64,000 bases of DNA from Apoderus coryli (Eukaryota > Arthropoda > Insecta > Coleoptera > Attelabidae): positions 1,612,001 to 1,676,000 of the forward strand of contig OU452204.1 in NCBI GenBank assembly GCA_911728435.2, given 5' to 3'. Shown piece after piece: positions 22,025-32,698 of the stretch (positions are counted from its first letter, which is position 1; every line of letters starts with the position of its first letter). The position numbers were made by a program, and so were the translations under genes. Below the pieces are notes generated by a model. The model ran no database searches. It saw only the letters and a program-made list of their open reading frames with translations, and was not told the origin of the DNA.

Positions 22025-23510
22025 GCCGAAGATGACGTCTGGCTGCGATGCGATTCCCGCATTTATTGTGCGAGATTGTGCTTATTGTCTGGCCAAACCA
22101 CTACAGATTATTTTCAATAAATCAATTCAGTCGAGAACTTTTCCTGAGGGTTGGAAATTAGCCAAAATTTGTCCTATTCACAAATCTGGTGAGACTGACA
22201 AAATATCTAATTATCGTCCCATTTCTACATTGCCCAACTTCTCGAAAGTGTTTGAAACTATATTGCATGATAAAATATTTGGTCAGGCAAGGGCTCACAT
22301 TGTTACCGCTCAGCATGGTTTTTATCGGGGCCGCTCCACTGTCACCAACTTGGGGCAGTTTTTGCAGCATGTTTATCCGGATGTCGGTAGGGGTCTTCAG
22401 GTCGATGTTGTTTTTACGGATTTTTCTAAGGCATTCGATAGGCTTGATCACGGCATTTTAAAACGGAAACTGAATGAGTTTGGATTCGACAAGGACTTAA
22501 TTTTGTTTTTTGAGTCTTATCTATCTGGTCGTAAACAATTTGTCGAGTACAATGGATTCAGGTCCAACGAGATTGTTGTTACCAGTGGTGCTCCACAAGG
22601 CAGTAATCTTGCGCCGTTGATATTTGCCATATATATTAACGATATTATCAAAGATATATCGAGTTCCTGTTTGCTCTTTGCGGACGACCTGAAGATCTTC
22701 TCCACAGTTAGCTCCTACAATGATTGTGTGCAGTTGCAGTCAGATTTATTGATATTGGAGAACTGGTGCTTGCACAATAAATTGCCTCTGAATTCCAGTA
22801 AATGTAAGCGTATGATAATAACGAGGAGACGAGAACCGATAGTATATGAATATGCTATAAATAGCATAATTCTTGATAGGTGCACTGTTTCTAGGGACCT
22901 AGGTGTGACTATTGACTGCGAGTTGTCGTTTAATGAGCATATTCACAATATAACTCAAAGCTCTCTTCGTACACTTGGCTTTATCTTTCGATCCACTAGC
23001 GGTTTTGAAAATTCAGATTGTCTCATTGCATTATACCATGCATTGGTTCGATCTAAGCTGGAATACGCATCAGTTATTTGGTCTCCGATATATCAGACCC
23101 ATATCAACAAATTGGAAGGCGTGCAACGCAGATTTCTTAAATATTTAGCCTTTAAAATCGATGGTCACTTTCCACCGCGTGGTACTGATCATTTACTTTT
23201 ATTAAATAGATTTCACTTTACATCACTGGAATCTCGCAGAATTGTAGCATATCAGCTCCTTCTTTTTAAATTGATTAACGGCATGATTGATTGTCCCTAC
23301 TTGTTGGAACAGATTAATTTACATGTCCCACAGTATAATGCAAGGTGCTCATATTTATTTAGAAATCCTCAAGTACAATCTAACTACGAGGGTAGAGCCC
23401 CTATATTGAAAGCCTCGAATTTATGTAATCACTATAATTTTCACATGAACATAAATTATTTTGGTGAGAATTTGAATACATTTAAGAACATGTTGTGTCG
23501 TCTTGTTTGA
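21921..23510 (+). CDS. LINE B reverse transcriptase, uninterrupted frame
   Basis: The 529-codon frame holds the whole RT: GCDAIPAFIVRDC (41-53), ICPIHKSG with NYRPIS (97-102), TDFSKAFD (166-173), SGAPQGSNLAPL (222-233) and the catalytic FADD (253-256). The C-terminal thumb includes RRFLKYLAFKIDGHFPPRG. The first 30 codons belong to the wrong frame of the linker, so the true product would start upstream through the frameshifts. The intact core suggests a fairly young copy. No separate promoter is seen. Confidence 0.88.
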   Translation: MLFQIQLETLSPYPVMTSRSDILISMMYGALRAIRPKMTSGCDAIPAFIVRDCAYCLAKPLQIIFNKSIQSRTFPEGWKLAKICPIHKSGETDKISNYRPISTLPNFSKVFETILHDKIFGQARAHIVTAQHGFYRGRSTVTNLGQFLQHVYPDVGRGLQVDVVFTDFSKAFDRLDHGILKRKLNEFGFDKDLILFFESYLSGRKQFVEYNGFRSNEIVVTSGAPQGSNLAPLIFAIYINDIIKDISSSCLLFADDLKIFSTVSSYNDCVQLQSDLLILENWCLHNKLPLNSSKCKRMIITRRREPIVYEYAINSIILDRCTVSRDLGVTIDCELSFNEHIHNITQSSLRTLGFIFRSTSGFENSDCLIALYHALVRSKLEYASVIWSPIYQTHINKLEGVQRRFLKYLAFKIDGHFPPRGTDHLLLLNRFHFTSLESRRIVAYQLLLFKLINGMIDCPYLLEQINLHVPQYNARCSYLFRNPQVQSNYEGRAPILKASNLCNHYNFHMNINYFGENLNTFKNMLCRLV

Positions 23511-23639
23511 TATTGTTGTGTGTTTATGGCTTACATATGATTATTTTTAAGTTAAACATTGTGATTTGTCTTGTTATTGGGTGCAAACCTGTTAGACAAT
23601 AAAGATTTATTTATTTATTTATTTATTATCAAGGAGGGC

Positions 23640-24027
23640 CTATGAAAGAATTGGCAAACATAACCAATCAGGAGTTCATTGTTATTCGAATTGGAAAGGA
23701 TAAAGCAAAGACGAACATTTTGCTTCAGTGGATAAAAATATAGTTGTAGATATAAATAAAGAAATAGGTCTTCAATATCAGTTACTCTTCAATGAAATTT
23801 GTTCGCTTTATTAGAGGTAGAAATTAGGGAAATTATTTTAGAATTAAAAAAAAATTGAGCACCAGCGCACGATCAAATTACGGTACAAGATATCAACAAC
23901 TTAATAGATATGAGAGATCGAATTTTATGTAAACTAATTAATAATGTTCTTGTAACAGCCTGCTTCCCAGATGAACTTAAAATTACTAGAATTAATCCTA
24001 TTTATAAGAGTGGAAATAAGTGTTGTA
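23640..24027 (+). pseudogene. LINE E fragment 1, RT fingers region
   Basis: A degraded frame reads VEIREIILELKKN, APAHDQITVQDI and later CFPDELKITRINPIYKSGNK. This is the IPxxL...YKSGxK segment that precedes NYRPIS in non-LTR RTs. The sequence stops at about 24027 where LINE C2 begins, and NYRPIS resumes at 26378. At least one stop is present. Confidence 0.75.
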
Positions 24028-26377
24028 TGAGTAAGTTGCATTGATAATATTTTTACTAACATGAATATGAATCATAGATGCATTAATATTAGAAACATAC
24101 ATATCAGATCACACAGCACAAAAAGTTCTTTTTGAATTTGAAATAGCTAAACAAGCACATCATAAATATGTTCGATTTTACACAGAGGAAAACAAAAAGC
24201 TATTCTTAGAGTCACTGAAACGTAAAAGTTGGTCTACAATACTCAATATCGAACCCTCTGATGTTAACAAACAGTGGAATTCTTTTTGCTCCGAGTTTTT
24301 TATGACATTTAACAGCCATTTTCCACTTAAATTAGCTCCAAAAAGAAGAAATCGTGTGGAAATCGTAAATGATCCGGACGTAGCAAATTGTAAATTGAGA
24401 TTGAATTTGTTATTCAATATCTCTAGACATGACTCTAAATATAAAGAAGCATATCGTGAAGCGAAAATGGAATATGATTCACTCCTAGTCAAAAACAGAG
24501 CTAAACGTTACAACTATCGTGTTAAAAACTCAGACAATAAAATTAAATGTATGTGGACAATATGCAAAGAGATTACTGGAAACGTGAAGGAAGTTTTTAA
24601 CGTTCACACTGAAGAAGATGCAGACCTATTGAGTAATAAGTTTAATCAATATTTATCGTCATTAGTTCCTAATCTGCTGGAAAAAAATGACATCAGAATT
24701 AACAACAATAATCCTTTGTTTATTACTAGAAATGAAACATCACTACAATTAACACCAGTGACTGTAGAAGAGGTAAAAGAAATAAGCAAAAACTTAAAGA
24801 ATAAACAGAGTAGCGGAATTGATGAAATACCCACTAGTATTGTAAAGCTCTCAATAAACGAAACAGCGTCACCACTTGCACATATTATGAGTAATTCATT
24901 TAGATATGGAACATTTCCTGAGAGACTAAAAATAGCGGTAATAAGACCATTATACAAAAAAGGCGATCCTGAAAGTTATGACAATTATAGGCCAATTAGT
25001 TTATTACCGAGTTTTTCCAAGCTGTTTGAACTAGCGATGGTCAACAGATTGACTGATTTTTTTAAGAGCTGTGATATTATCTCAAAGCGTCAACATGGGT
25101 ATCTTAAAGGAAAATCTACACAAACAGCTATATATGAGTACATTCAAGCAATCAATAAGTATTTGGAACATGGGTCTGTGGCACTTGGAATGTTTTTGGA
25201 TTTGTCAAAAGCTTACGACTGTGTAAATAGGAGCTTGTTTATGAAAAAATTGGATATGTACGGTATACGCGGAAATGCTATTAAATGGTTTGATTCATAC
25301 CTTAATAACAGAGAGCAACAGGTCATAATTTCCAGGTTTGGAGCCATAAGTAAATCCAGTATTGTTACTACAAATTATGGGATAGCTCAGGGAAGTGTAC
25401 TGGGACCAATGCTGTTTAATGTATTTGCTAATGAGCTACATTATCGAACATCCAATAACCAGGAACTGATTATTCAGTATGCCGATGACACTAATCTATT
25501 GATTGGTGGCAAGGATGTACATCAGCTCATTTTTGACGGTACGCATTTTTTCTTAGATGTCAAGAACTGGTTTTTAAACAACGGATTAGTATTGAACGAA
25601 GGAAAAACCAAAATTCTGTTATTCAGAACCAAACAGTCATCTGTAGATAGGCCGCAAAGTATGAGTGTCCAAGGATGCACGGTTACAATCACTGATCATT
25701 GTAAGGTATTGGGATTAGTAATGGATGAGTTTTTGGATTGGTCACATCACATAAACTACGTGGTAAATAAGTTAAGTTCGGTGTGCTATGCAATCCGGAC
25801 GATCCGTAAATATATGGATATCTGTACTCTGAGGATTCTTTATTTTGCAAATTTCGAGTCGGTTCTTAGATATGGCATCATTTTCTGGGGCGCAGGTAGC
25901 AATATTGGTTCGCTGTTTGTGGTTCAAAATAGGGTGATTCGCATTGTGAAGAACATGAAATATGGTGAATCATGCAGATCGGTATTTAAGACAGAAAGAA
26001 TCATGACAATTTATGCACTGTATATATATGAATGTTTATTATTCTACTTTCGACACAAGCACTATTTTGAGACATCAAGACAGCATTGTTATGGTACACG
26101 AGCTTTCAACTTGGACTACCCGCAGCATCGGCTCACATTAACAGAAAAAAGTCCAGGATATGCATGCGTGAAATTTTATAATAAGCTGCCTGACAGTTTT
26201 AAGCGGATCACGGGCCTAGGACATTTTAAACATAGTGTAAAGAGAATGCTATTGGAATTAGAACCATATAGTCTGTATGATTATTTAAGTATGTGAACTG
26301 TATTCTTTCCTTTTGACGTCATTTCATATCATGCTTTGTAAACATGTATTGAAATAAAGTTATTATTATTATTAATT
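24028..26377 (+). mobile_element. LINE C2 (YADD type), inserted in LINE E
   Basis: The copy runs from the last part of the endonuclease (CIDNIF, then ISDHTAQ) through the RT to a tail ATTGAAATAAAG(TTA)n ending at 26377. Its ends are bracketed exactly by LINE E sequence, so it is an insertion. It is 5'-truncated within the endonuclease and has one frameshift near 24100. Confidence 0.85.
24302..26296 (+). CDS. LINE C2 reverse transcriptase, uninterrupted frame
   Basis: A 664-codon frame contains the linker and a complete RT: SSGIDEIPTSIVK (170-182), RPLYKKGD then NYRPISLLPSFSK (228-240), LDLSKAYDCVNR (299-310), YGIAQGSVLGPM (359-370) and the catalytic YADD (393-396). A long C-terminal region follows with GYACVKFYNKLP. 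In-frame sequence continues upstream of the ATG at 24302 to about 24120, so the listed start is arbitrary. The motif order and LDLSKAYD/YADDTN wording separate this family from the FADD LINEs A, B, D, F and G. The frame is undamaged, so the insertion is younger than the LINE E that it splits. Confidence 0.9.
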   Translation: MTFNSHFPLKLAPKRRNRVEIVNDPDVANCKLRLNLLFNISRHDSKYKEAYREAKMEYDSLLVKNRAKRYNYRVKNSDNKIKCMWTICKEITGNVKEVFNVHTEEDADLLSNKFNQYLSSLVPNLLEKNDIRINNNNPLFITRNETSLQLTPVTVEEVKEISKNLKNKQSSGIDEIPTSIVKLSINETASPLAHIMSNSFRYGTFPERLKIAVIRPLYKKGDPESYDNYRPISLLPSFSKLFELAMVNRLTDFFKSCDIISKRQHGYLKGKSTQTAIYEYIQAINKYLEHGSVALGMFLDLSKAYDCVNRSLFMKKLDMYGIRGNAIKWFDSYLNNREQQVIISRFGAISKSSIVTTNYGIAQGSVLGPMLFNVFANELHYRTSNNQELIIQYADDTNLLIGGKDVHQLIFDGTHFFLDVKNWFLNNGLVLNEGKTKILLFRTKQSSVDRPQSMSVQGCTVTITDHCKVLGLVMDEFLDWSHHINYVVNKLSSVCYAIRTIRKYMDICTLRILYFANFESVLRYGIIFWGAGSNIGSLFVVQNRVIRIVKNMKYGESCRSVFKTERIMTIYALYIYECLLFYFRHKHYFETSRQHCYGTRAFNLDYPQHRLTLTEKSPGYACVKFYNKLPDSFKRITGLGHFKHSVKRMLLELEPYSLYDYLSM

Positions 26378-26526
26378 ATAGACCGATTAGTGTAATTAGC
26401 GTGCTGTCAAAAATCTTGGAAAAAATATTGAAAATTTAGCGAAAAATTCATTAGTCGGGAATTTCAGTATGGATTTATTGAAAATAGTAGTACCCTTAGT
26501 GAGCAAAGCATTTGACGTAGTTAGTA
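26378..26526 (+). pseudogene. LINE E fragment 2
   Basis: NYRPISVISVLSKILEKIL begins directly after the LINE C2 tail, followed by degraded sequence to SKAFDVVS at 26526, where the mariner composite begins. It continues at 38065. Two or more stops are present. Confidence 0.8.
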
Positions 26527-26528
26527 TA

Positions 26529-29000
26529 CAGGGTGTCCTACGGTGGCAACCCATTAGATTATTTCAGAAACTTCTTCGAATTGAATTGTGAAAATTTCAG
26601 TGTCTATATTGTCAAATATGCTCTACTCAAATAATATAATAGCAACGGCATAGCACTTCCGGTTATACCGGAAGTTGATGGCAACTTTGTTATTTTAAAT
26701 GGAATACCCTATATATTATTACATTTTTAGATTCTAAATAAGATTTCACACATATTTCATGTATCATGTCCTATACCTAACGTCAGTCGTTTTTGACTTA
26801 TATCAAGATTTATGTCAAAATTGACAGTTTAGGACTCTATAAGAATTCCGTTTTTTCCTTGTAAATCAGTATTTAATAAAAATTTTGCAGGTATTCTCTT
26901 ATCAGGTGGGATCTTATTTTTCGATTTGACAAGGCATTTTCTGATTAGTTTCTACAGGGTGGTCAAAAAATTATATTGAAAACGGTTCAAGAAAAACAGT
27001 TGAAACTCAATTTTTTCAAATAGAATGGGTATATTATTATTATTTTATCTTCCTTAGCATTAAAAAATAATGCAATTTTGTAATAGGTTATCATTTTCTA
27101 AAATGCATAGTTTTCGAAATATCGTCATTTTAAATTTCTCTCTGGAAACTAGCTAATTAATTTAGTTAGCCATGAAAATAATGACATTTCTCTGAATTAG
27201 CATAAACGTCAAACTAAATATGAAATTAGTTGTTGCTATCCAACCAGTCGTTATTTATCAATATTTGTGACCATTATATTTTACAATAATTATTACAAAA
27301 TGGAAAATATTTATTCATATGCTGATATTGTAAATGTATTATTAATCCGTGGAGAATGTAACAAAGTGATTAAAAGAACCTGTAGAGTATTTAACGAGAG
27401 AAACCCGCATTTGCTAACAATGACTAGAGAAAAATTAAGAAGAATTTTGAGAAATCAAATACGGTGGGGGCAGTGTCATGCAAATCGACCATTACAAAAA
27501 CCTGTAACTACAAATGAGGATAATGTGGTAAATGTTTTGGCATATTTTAATACATATCCTGAATCATCAGTGCGTGCGTGCGTGAACAAGATCTAGGAAT
27601 TTCAAAATCCTCTGTCCAAAAAATATTAAAAAGTACCTAGTGGTTTACATCCATTTAAATTCAAATATCTTTGTGCTCTGGAAGCAGGTGATGCCGAACG
27701 ACGTGTACGGTTCTGCGAAACCATTTTAACACGAACGCAAGAAGATCCTGGGTTTCTGCAAAAAGTGATTTGGACAGATGAGTCGAAATTTTCGAGAGAT
27801 GGAATCGTTAATAGACAAAATAGTCATTTTTGGGCTTCTGAGAATCCGCACGCTATTCGTGAACAAAATTTTCAAAATAAATTTAGTTTTTTGTATGGTG
27901 AAAGACACACATGTTGAATATTTTATTTACGAGCATAATTTAAATACGGAAGGTTATCTTTATATTTTGCAAAATGTTGTGGCGCATTGTTTGGATAATC
28001 GATCATTAAATGAATTAAGAAGTTGTTGGTACCAGTTACATGGAGCACCACCTCACTGTGGAAATAGAATCACACAACAGCTTAATGAAATGTTTGAAGA
28101 TCGATGGATCAGACGTTTAGGGCGTTGGGATTGGCCAGCGAGATCTCCAGATCTATCACCGCTGAATTTTTATGTTTGGGGGCAATTAAACAAAAGGTTA
28201 TTCCACCAATTAATTAAAAAGAAGAATTAGTAGGACGCATCCGAACTTCATTCGAAGAAATTTATAATATCAATAAGTATTTTTCATTTTTATTAATTTG
28301 ACGTTTAGTTTGACGTTAAAATGACAATAATTTCATGGCTAACTAAATTAATTAGCTAGCTTCCAGAGAGACAACGGTAGGCGCTGCAGAAAAATTTAAA
28401 ATGACGATATTTTGAAAACTATGCATTTTAGAAAATGATAACCTATTACAAAATTGCATTATTTTTTAATGCTAAAGAAGATAAACTAATAATAATATAC
28501 CCATTCCATTTGAAAAAATTGACTTTCAACTGTTTTTCTTGAACCGTTTTCAATATAATTTTTTGACCACCCTGTATAAACTAATCAGAAAATGTCTTGT
28601 CAATTCGAAAAAGAAGATCCCACCTGATAAGAAAATACCTGCAAAATAATTATTAAATACTGATTTACAAGGAAAAAACGGAATTCTTATGGAGCCCTAA
28701 GCTGTCAATTTTGACATAAATTTTGATATAAATCAAAAACGACTGACGCTAGGTATAGGACATGATACATGAAATATTTGTGAAATCTTATTTAGAATCC
28801 AAAAATGTAATAATATATAGGGTATTCCATTTAAAATAACAAAGTTGCCATCAACTTCCGGTATAACCGGACGTGCTATGCCGTTGCTATTATATTATTT
28901 GAGTAGAGCATATTTGACAATATAGACACTGAAATTTTCACAATTCAATTCGAAGTAGTTTCTGAAATAATCTAATGGGTTGCCACCGTAGGACACCCTG
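26529..29000 (+). mobile_element. Mariner-type element copy 2 (left member of the composite)
   Basis: Termini CAGGGTGTCCTACGGTGG/inverse bound 2,472 bp, with long (about 600-700 bp) inverted arms. An inner pair CAGGGTGGTCAAAAAAT bounds 26955-28574 and contains a transposase remnant on the plus strand. The left flank is TA in LINE E; the right end abuts TATA and then a Ginger1-like element. Confidence 0.9.
27300..28301 (+). pseudogene. Tc1/mariner-type transposase, copy 2, frameshifted
   Basis: ATG at 27300 (MENIYSYADIVNVLL) starts a helix-turn-helix N-terminus. The frame breaks in a GTGC run at about 27575. The catalytic core resumes with VIWTDESKFSRDG (first aspartate), breaks again near 27890, and ends with WPARSPDLSPLNF (third aspartate). 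The second catalytic position, normally DGAPPH, reads HGAPPH here, so the aspartate codon is replaced by CAT. About 36 residues separate positions two and three. The enzyme, which would cut and paste the element at TA, is inactive three times over. Confidence 0.88.
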
Positions 29001-29004
29001 TATA
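29001..29004. repeat. TATA target duplication, left
   Basis: TATA directly precedes the left Ginger1 terminus TGTTACGGG and recurs at 35561-35564 after the right terminus. Four bp is the duplication size expected for Ginger1 elements. Confidence 0.7.
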
Positions 29005-29228
29005 TGTTACGGGTAAAGTTAGATAAGCGAGTAAACCTAGGTTTACCCGGGTAAACTGCGAAATACCCAAGACTCTTGGGTAATGTCCAAAATATATTTG
29101 GAATTGTTCACGTTTCGGGCTTTACCCGGGTAAACCGCGTTCTATTCGTTTTCCCTTGGCTATAGTTGGGTGTAGGAAATTATTATTGCGTCATCCTTTA
29201 CCACGCCGCCGCCGCGTGCAGTTTGAAA

Positions 29229-29396
29229 ATGGCAACCGAAGAGAGTGGACGCGCTCGTTTAAAACAGCGTTTCTATGAAGTTTTCGATGAGTTGGTGTCA
29301 TCTAAAAGTTCAAACAGTTTTTATTTTAATAATGAACAATACCAAGAAATGTTGGAATCAGTTAAGTTAGCAAAAAATGTTAAGAGGGGCGTTTGA
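29229..29396 (+). pseudogene. N-terminal piece of the Ginger1 transposase (KRBA2-like)
   Basis: From ATG at 29229 the frame encodes about 55 residues (MATEESGRARLKQRFYEVFD, then NSFYFNNEQYQEMLESVK), the N-terminal signature of transposases annotated as KRAB-A domain-containing protein 2-like. The frame ends at a TGA in KRGV just before inserted repeats. The rest of the protein reappears at about 33820. Confidence 0.65.
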
Positions 29397-29399
29397 ATA

Positions 29400-29900
29400 A
29401 AATCGCTTGCAGACCTATTTTTGCGCATGGTAGACTCCACTAATACGTATCTGGTAGCAAAAATTTTGATAGGGAGTTAAAGAGTAAAGATGGGATTAGG
29501 TATTGAAGTATTTTGAAGTTGAAATATTGGATAGTTAGTTCAAAAACAGAGTTAGAAAATCATCATATTTCGCTTTGCAGGCATAATTTTGCGCATGGTA
29601 GTCGCCACTAAGACGTATCTGCTAGCAAAAATTTTCATAGGGTTTTAAAGACAAAAGATGGGATTAGGTAATGAAGTATTTTCAAGCGGAAAGATTAAAT
29701 AGTTAACTCATAAATTGAGTTCAAACATGGGTAATTTTTTCACATTTACAGATATATTTTTGTGGATGGAAATCTTCACTAATACGTATCTGGTAGCAAA
29801 AATTTTAATAGGGTTTTAAAGACTAAGGTTTGGATTAGGTAATAAGCTATTTTGACGCTACAACAATAAATAATTACTTAATAAATTGAGTTCAAAGTCA
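29400..29900. repeat. Three direct repeats of about 170 bp
   Basis: The phrase ACGTATCTGGTAGCAAAAAT with GATTAGGTAA downstream recurs three times (about 29410, 29585 and 29757), each unit starting with a TTTTTGTG/TTTTGCGCATGG segment and ending in a GAGTTC stretch. Units are diverged. They lie between the two halves of the Ginger1 coding sequence. Confidence 0.65.
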
Positions 29901-30748
29901 GCAACTTTTCCCTCATTTTGTGCTATGATTCTAATATTTAATAATGATAATATTACTTTATTACCTTATTTACATATTTAACAATCACTTGTAATTAAAA
30001 TTGTACGTGAAAACTTTCTGTATTAGACAATATCCATATTTAAAAAAATCCCTCATATTTCCCTTCAAATATCCGCCATTTTCTTATAATTTTTTTATAA
30101 ATGTAGGCAACAAACATATAATGGGTAGTTGGGACAGTATTGAAGAGATGGCGCTGTTTATACACAGTGAGACAAAAATCTAATGGTTTTGTCGTACTTA
30201 TATTATTAATATTTAGTTGTATGTGGTATAGTATATTATGTATATGCGTATGTACTAGGAGTAGGGATTATTAACTTTAGCCATGTACAGTAATATCAGA
30301 GAATAAATAAACATCTATGGTAATATTATGTAGGTATACCTACTGTTAGAGGATAAATACAAGAAGGAATAAAGTACGAGTAGTTAGTTTGTTACGTTAG
30401 TAGTAAGGAAATAATACAATTATAATAATTATTAAAATTCTGTTTGGTTACGTAGGTCATATATTTTTGATTATATTATAACTAGTCGGGAAAGTTTTAG
30501 GGTGACAACCGATTTTTTATGATCTATAGAGAGATTACAAGAACTTATAAAATTATAAGATACCCTTGGTGGGGGTTTAAATAGCGGTTAAGATTTCACC
30601 AGTTAGGTAGTTGGAACGTATATACAGGGTTATTCACGCCATACGACACGGAATACTGTGGTTAAACTATTTAATTTCCTTAAAGTTTTATTCGTGGGTT
30701 CGATAAAAATGATTTATGGCTACATTTTAAAAATATTGTGAGTCTATA
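29901..30748. other. AT-rich non-coding interior of the Ginger1 element
   Basis: No gene. It contains the dispersed motif GTCGGGAAAGTTTTAGGGTGAC (30483) also seen at 7896, and a mariner-like end (CAGGGTTATTCACGCC) at 30627. Confidence 0.35.
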
Positions 30749-32698
30749 CAGGGTGTCCCAAATATAAGAAATTAACCATAGTTGCATTTTTTTAAATGGA
30801 ATGCCCTGTATATGAATAAATTTTTAGATTCCCTGTTCAAAACAAAACCTAAATTTCATTTAGGCACATCTAACCTAAACCTGATAGTTTTTTAAATATT
30901 TATGTTTTAATAAAAATATAGACATAATTTGAATGAAAAAATTCACACCTATTTGTTTGTTCTTTTTAAGCCAGTCTAGGCTGATAAATATCTCATCACT
31001 TGTTACGCCAAATATAAAAAATCACCAATACTAAATACAGGGTGTCCAATAATATAACTTATATGAACGTAAAGTTTAATTCTAAATAACTTGTGTATTT
31101 CAAATGCAACACCCGGTATATGAGGTAAAAATTAGATGCACAAAGTAATTCTCTGTCAAATATTATATAATACTTTCCTATGGGTAACTCTTGACGTTTT
31201 CGTGGAAAATGCACATATTCATAATATTATGCGAATTTTTAATTGAACCTGTTAATTTCATGTAGACCACCCTGTATTTGATCATGATGAAATTAATTAT
31301 CTATTAATCACTATGAGGTTTTCTTATAGATATGTATATTTTTTTAATGTATGGAAAAAGCACATATTGGTAGTAATAGGAAGAATTTTTTAAAATTATA
31401 TTTGTCATGTCGGCCATGAGAATTTGACAAACCATAATTTATACAATAACATAATAAATAAATAAATTTTTCACTTAAATTAAATAACAAGATATACCTT
31501 CATAAAAACTGATAATAAATGTTCAAAATGATTGGACTCTAGGCACATATGAATCCTTTTCTTAAATCCTTCAACAACTTTAACCTGGTGTAACGCTTCT
31601 AAACGCTTCATTTATTTGGTTCTTCATCTCCTCTATTAAAAAAGTTTTCATTTGCGATGATTTTGTTCCTGGCCCATGTACAAAATTCAACACAATTTAA
31701 AATCAATATTGAAAAGTTCTTGATGCAGTTGCACTGTGTTTGGGTGGTATCTTTCGTTAAACTGCCTTAACAGTCTCTCGAAGACCGCTTTTTTGGGGTG
31801 ATTTTGCGCCAGGAGCCTTTGAGCGTAAACTCGCGATGCCAGTAAAGCGTTTTTGGACCATTCTCCCAGAATAAAAATCATGTCTATTCTTTCTCCTTTG
31901 GAATAGGTTCGCATTTTTGAATTGAATTAAATCAAATGTCACAGATAAAAAACTGTTTTCTGAAAAATTCTCAACTCTTAAGTAAGAATTTTCAACAGAC
32001 TATTCGACAGTAAATATCAAATTAAAAGAAATGTATTCTATCATCTCAAATTCTCATGGCTGACTTGATAAATATTATATTTTTGAAAATTCTTCCTCTT
32101 ATTGCCAATATGTGTGCCTCTTCCATGCAAAATTAAAGATAAGTATACATATCTATAAGAAAACTTTAATTTAACTTTAATTTTTGCATCATCAAATACA
32201 TGGTGGTCTACATGAAACTAAGAGATTCAATTTCAAATTTCCCTAATATCATGAATATGTGCATTTTCCAAGTATTATAATATTTGACAGATAATTACTT
32301 TATGCATCTAATTTTGACCTCATATACTGGGTGTTCCATTTGAAATAAACAAGTTATTTAGAATTAAACTTTACGTTCATATAAATTATATTATTGGACA
32401 CCCTGTATTTAATATTGCGGGTTTTTTATATTTGGCGTAACAAGTGATGAGTGGGTATATTTATCAGCCCAGACTGGCTTAAAAAGAACAAACAAATAGG
32501 TGTGAATTTGTTCTTTCATATTATGTCTATATTTTTATAAAAATTTAAATATTTAAAAAACTGTCAGGTTTAGGTGAGATGTACTTTAATGAAAGTTAGG
32601 TTTATTTTGAACGGGGAATCCAAAAATATATTCATATACAGGGCATTCCATTTAAAAAAACACAACTATGGTTCATTTCTTATATTTCGGACACCCTG
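30749..32698. mobile_element. Palindromic mariner-type element with nested inverted ends
   Basis: CAGGGTGTCCCAAATATAAG at 30749 pairs with its inverse ending at 32698. Further in, CAGGGTGTCCAATAATATAA (31038) pairs with the inverse ending at 32405, and a GGTGGTCTACATGAAA end occurs at 31274 and 32199. The arms thus each contain a smaller unit bounded by mariner-like ends (31038-31274 and 32199-32405). The centre keeps a transposase remnant on the minus strand. Confidence 0.75.
31490..31942 (-). pseudogene. Internally deleted Tc1/mariner-type transposase
   Basis: On the minus strand the frame from about 31914 reads MRTYSKGERIDMIFILGEWS, then YAQRLLAQNHPKKAVFERLL, the N-terminal helix-turn-helix region. 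After 31690 only a C-terminal scrap survives (NQINEAFRSVTP, then CLESNHFEHLL), with a stop between. The whole catalytic core is missing, so this copy cannot have been mobile without help. Confidence 0.7.

Larger units (their letters stand above)
20534..23627 (+). mobile_element. LINE B, non-LTR retrotransposon, near-complete ORF2
   Basis: The element covers most of ORF2 (endonuclease, linker and RT) and a 3' UTR ending CCTGTTAGACAATAAAG(ATTT)n at about 23627. ORF1 is absent, so the copy is 5'-truncated. The exact start between 20520 and 20690 is unclear. Three frame changes are visible in the first 1.4 kb; the RT frame of 529 codons is uninterrupted. Confidence 0.85.
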
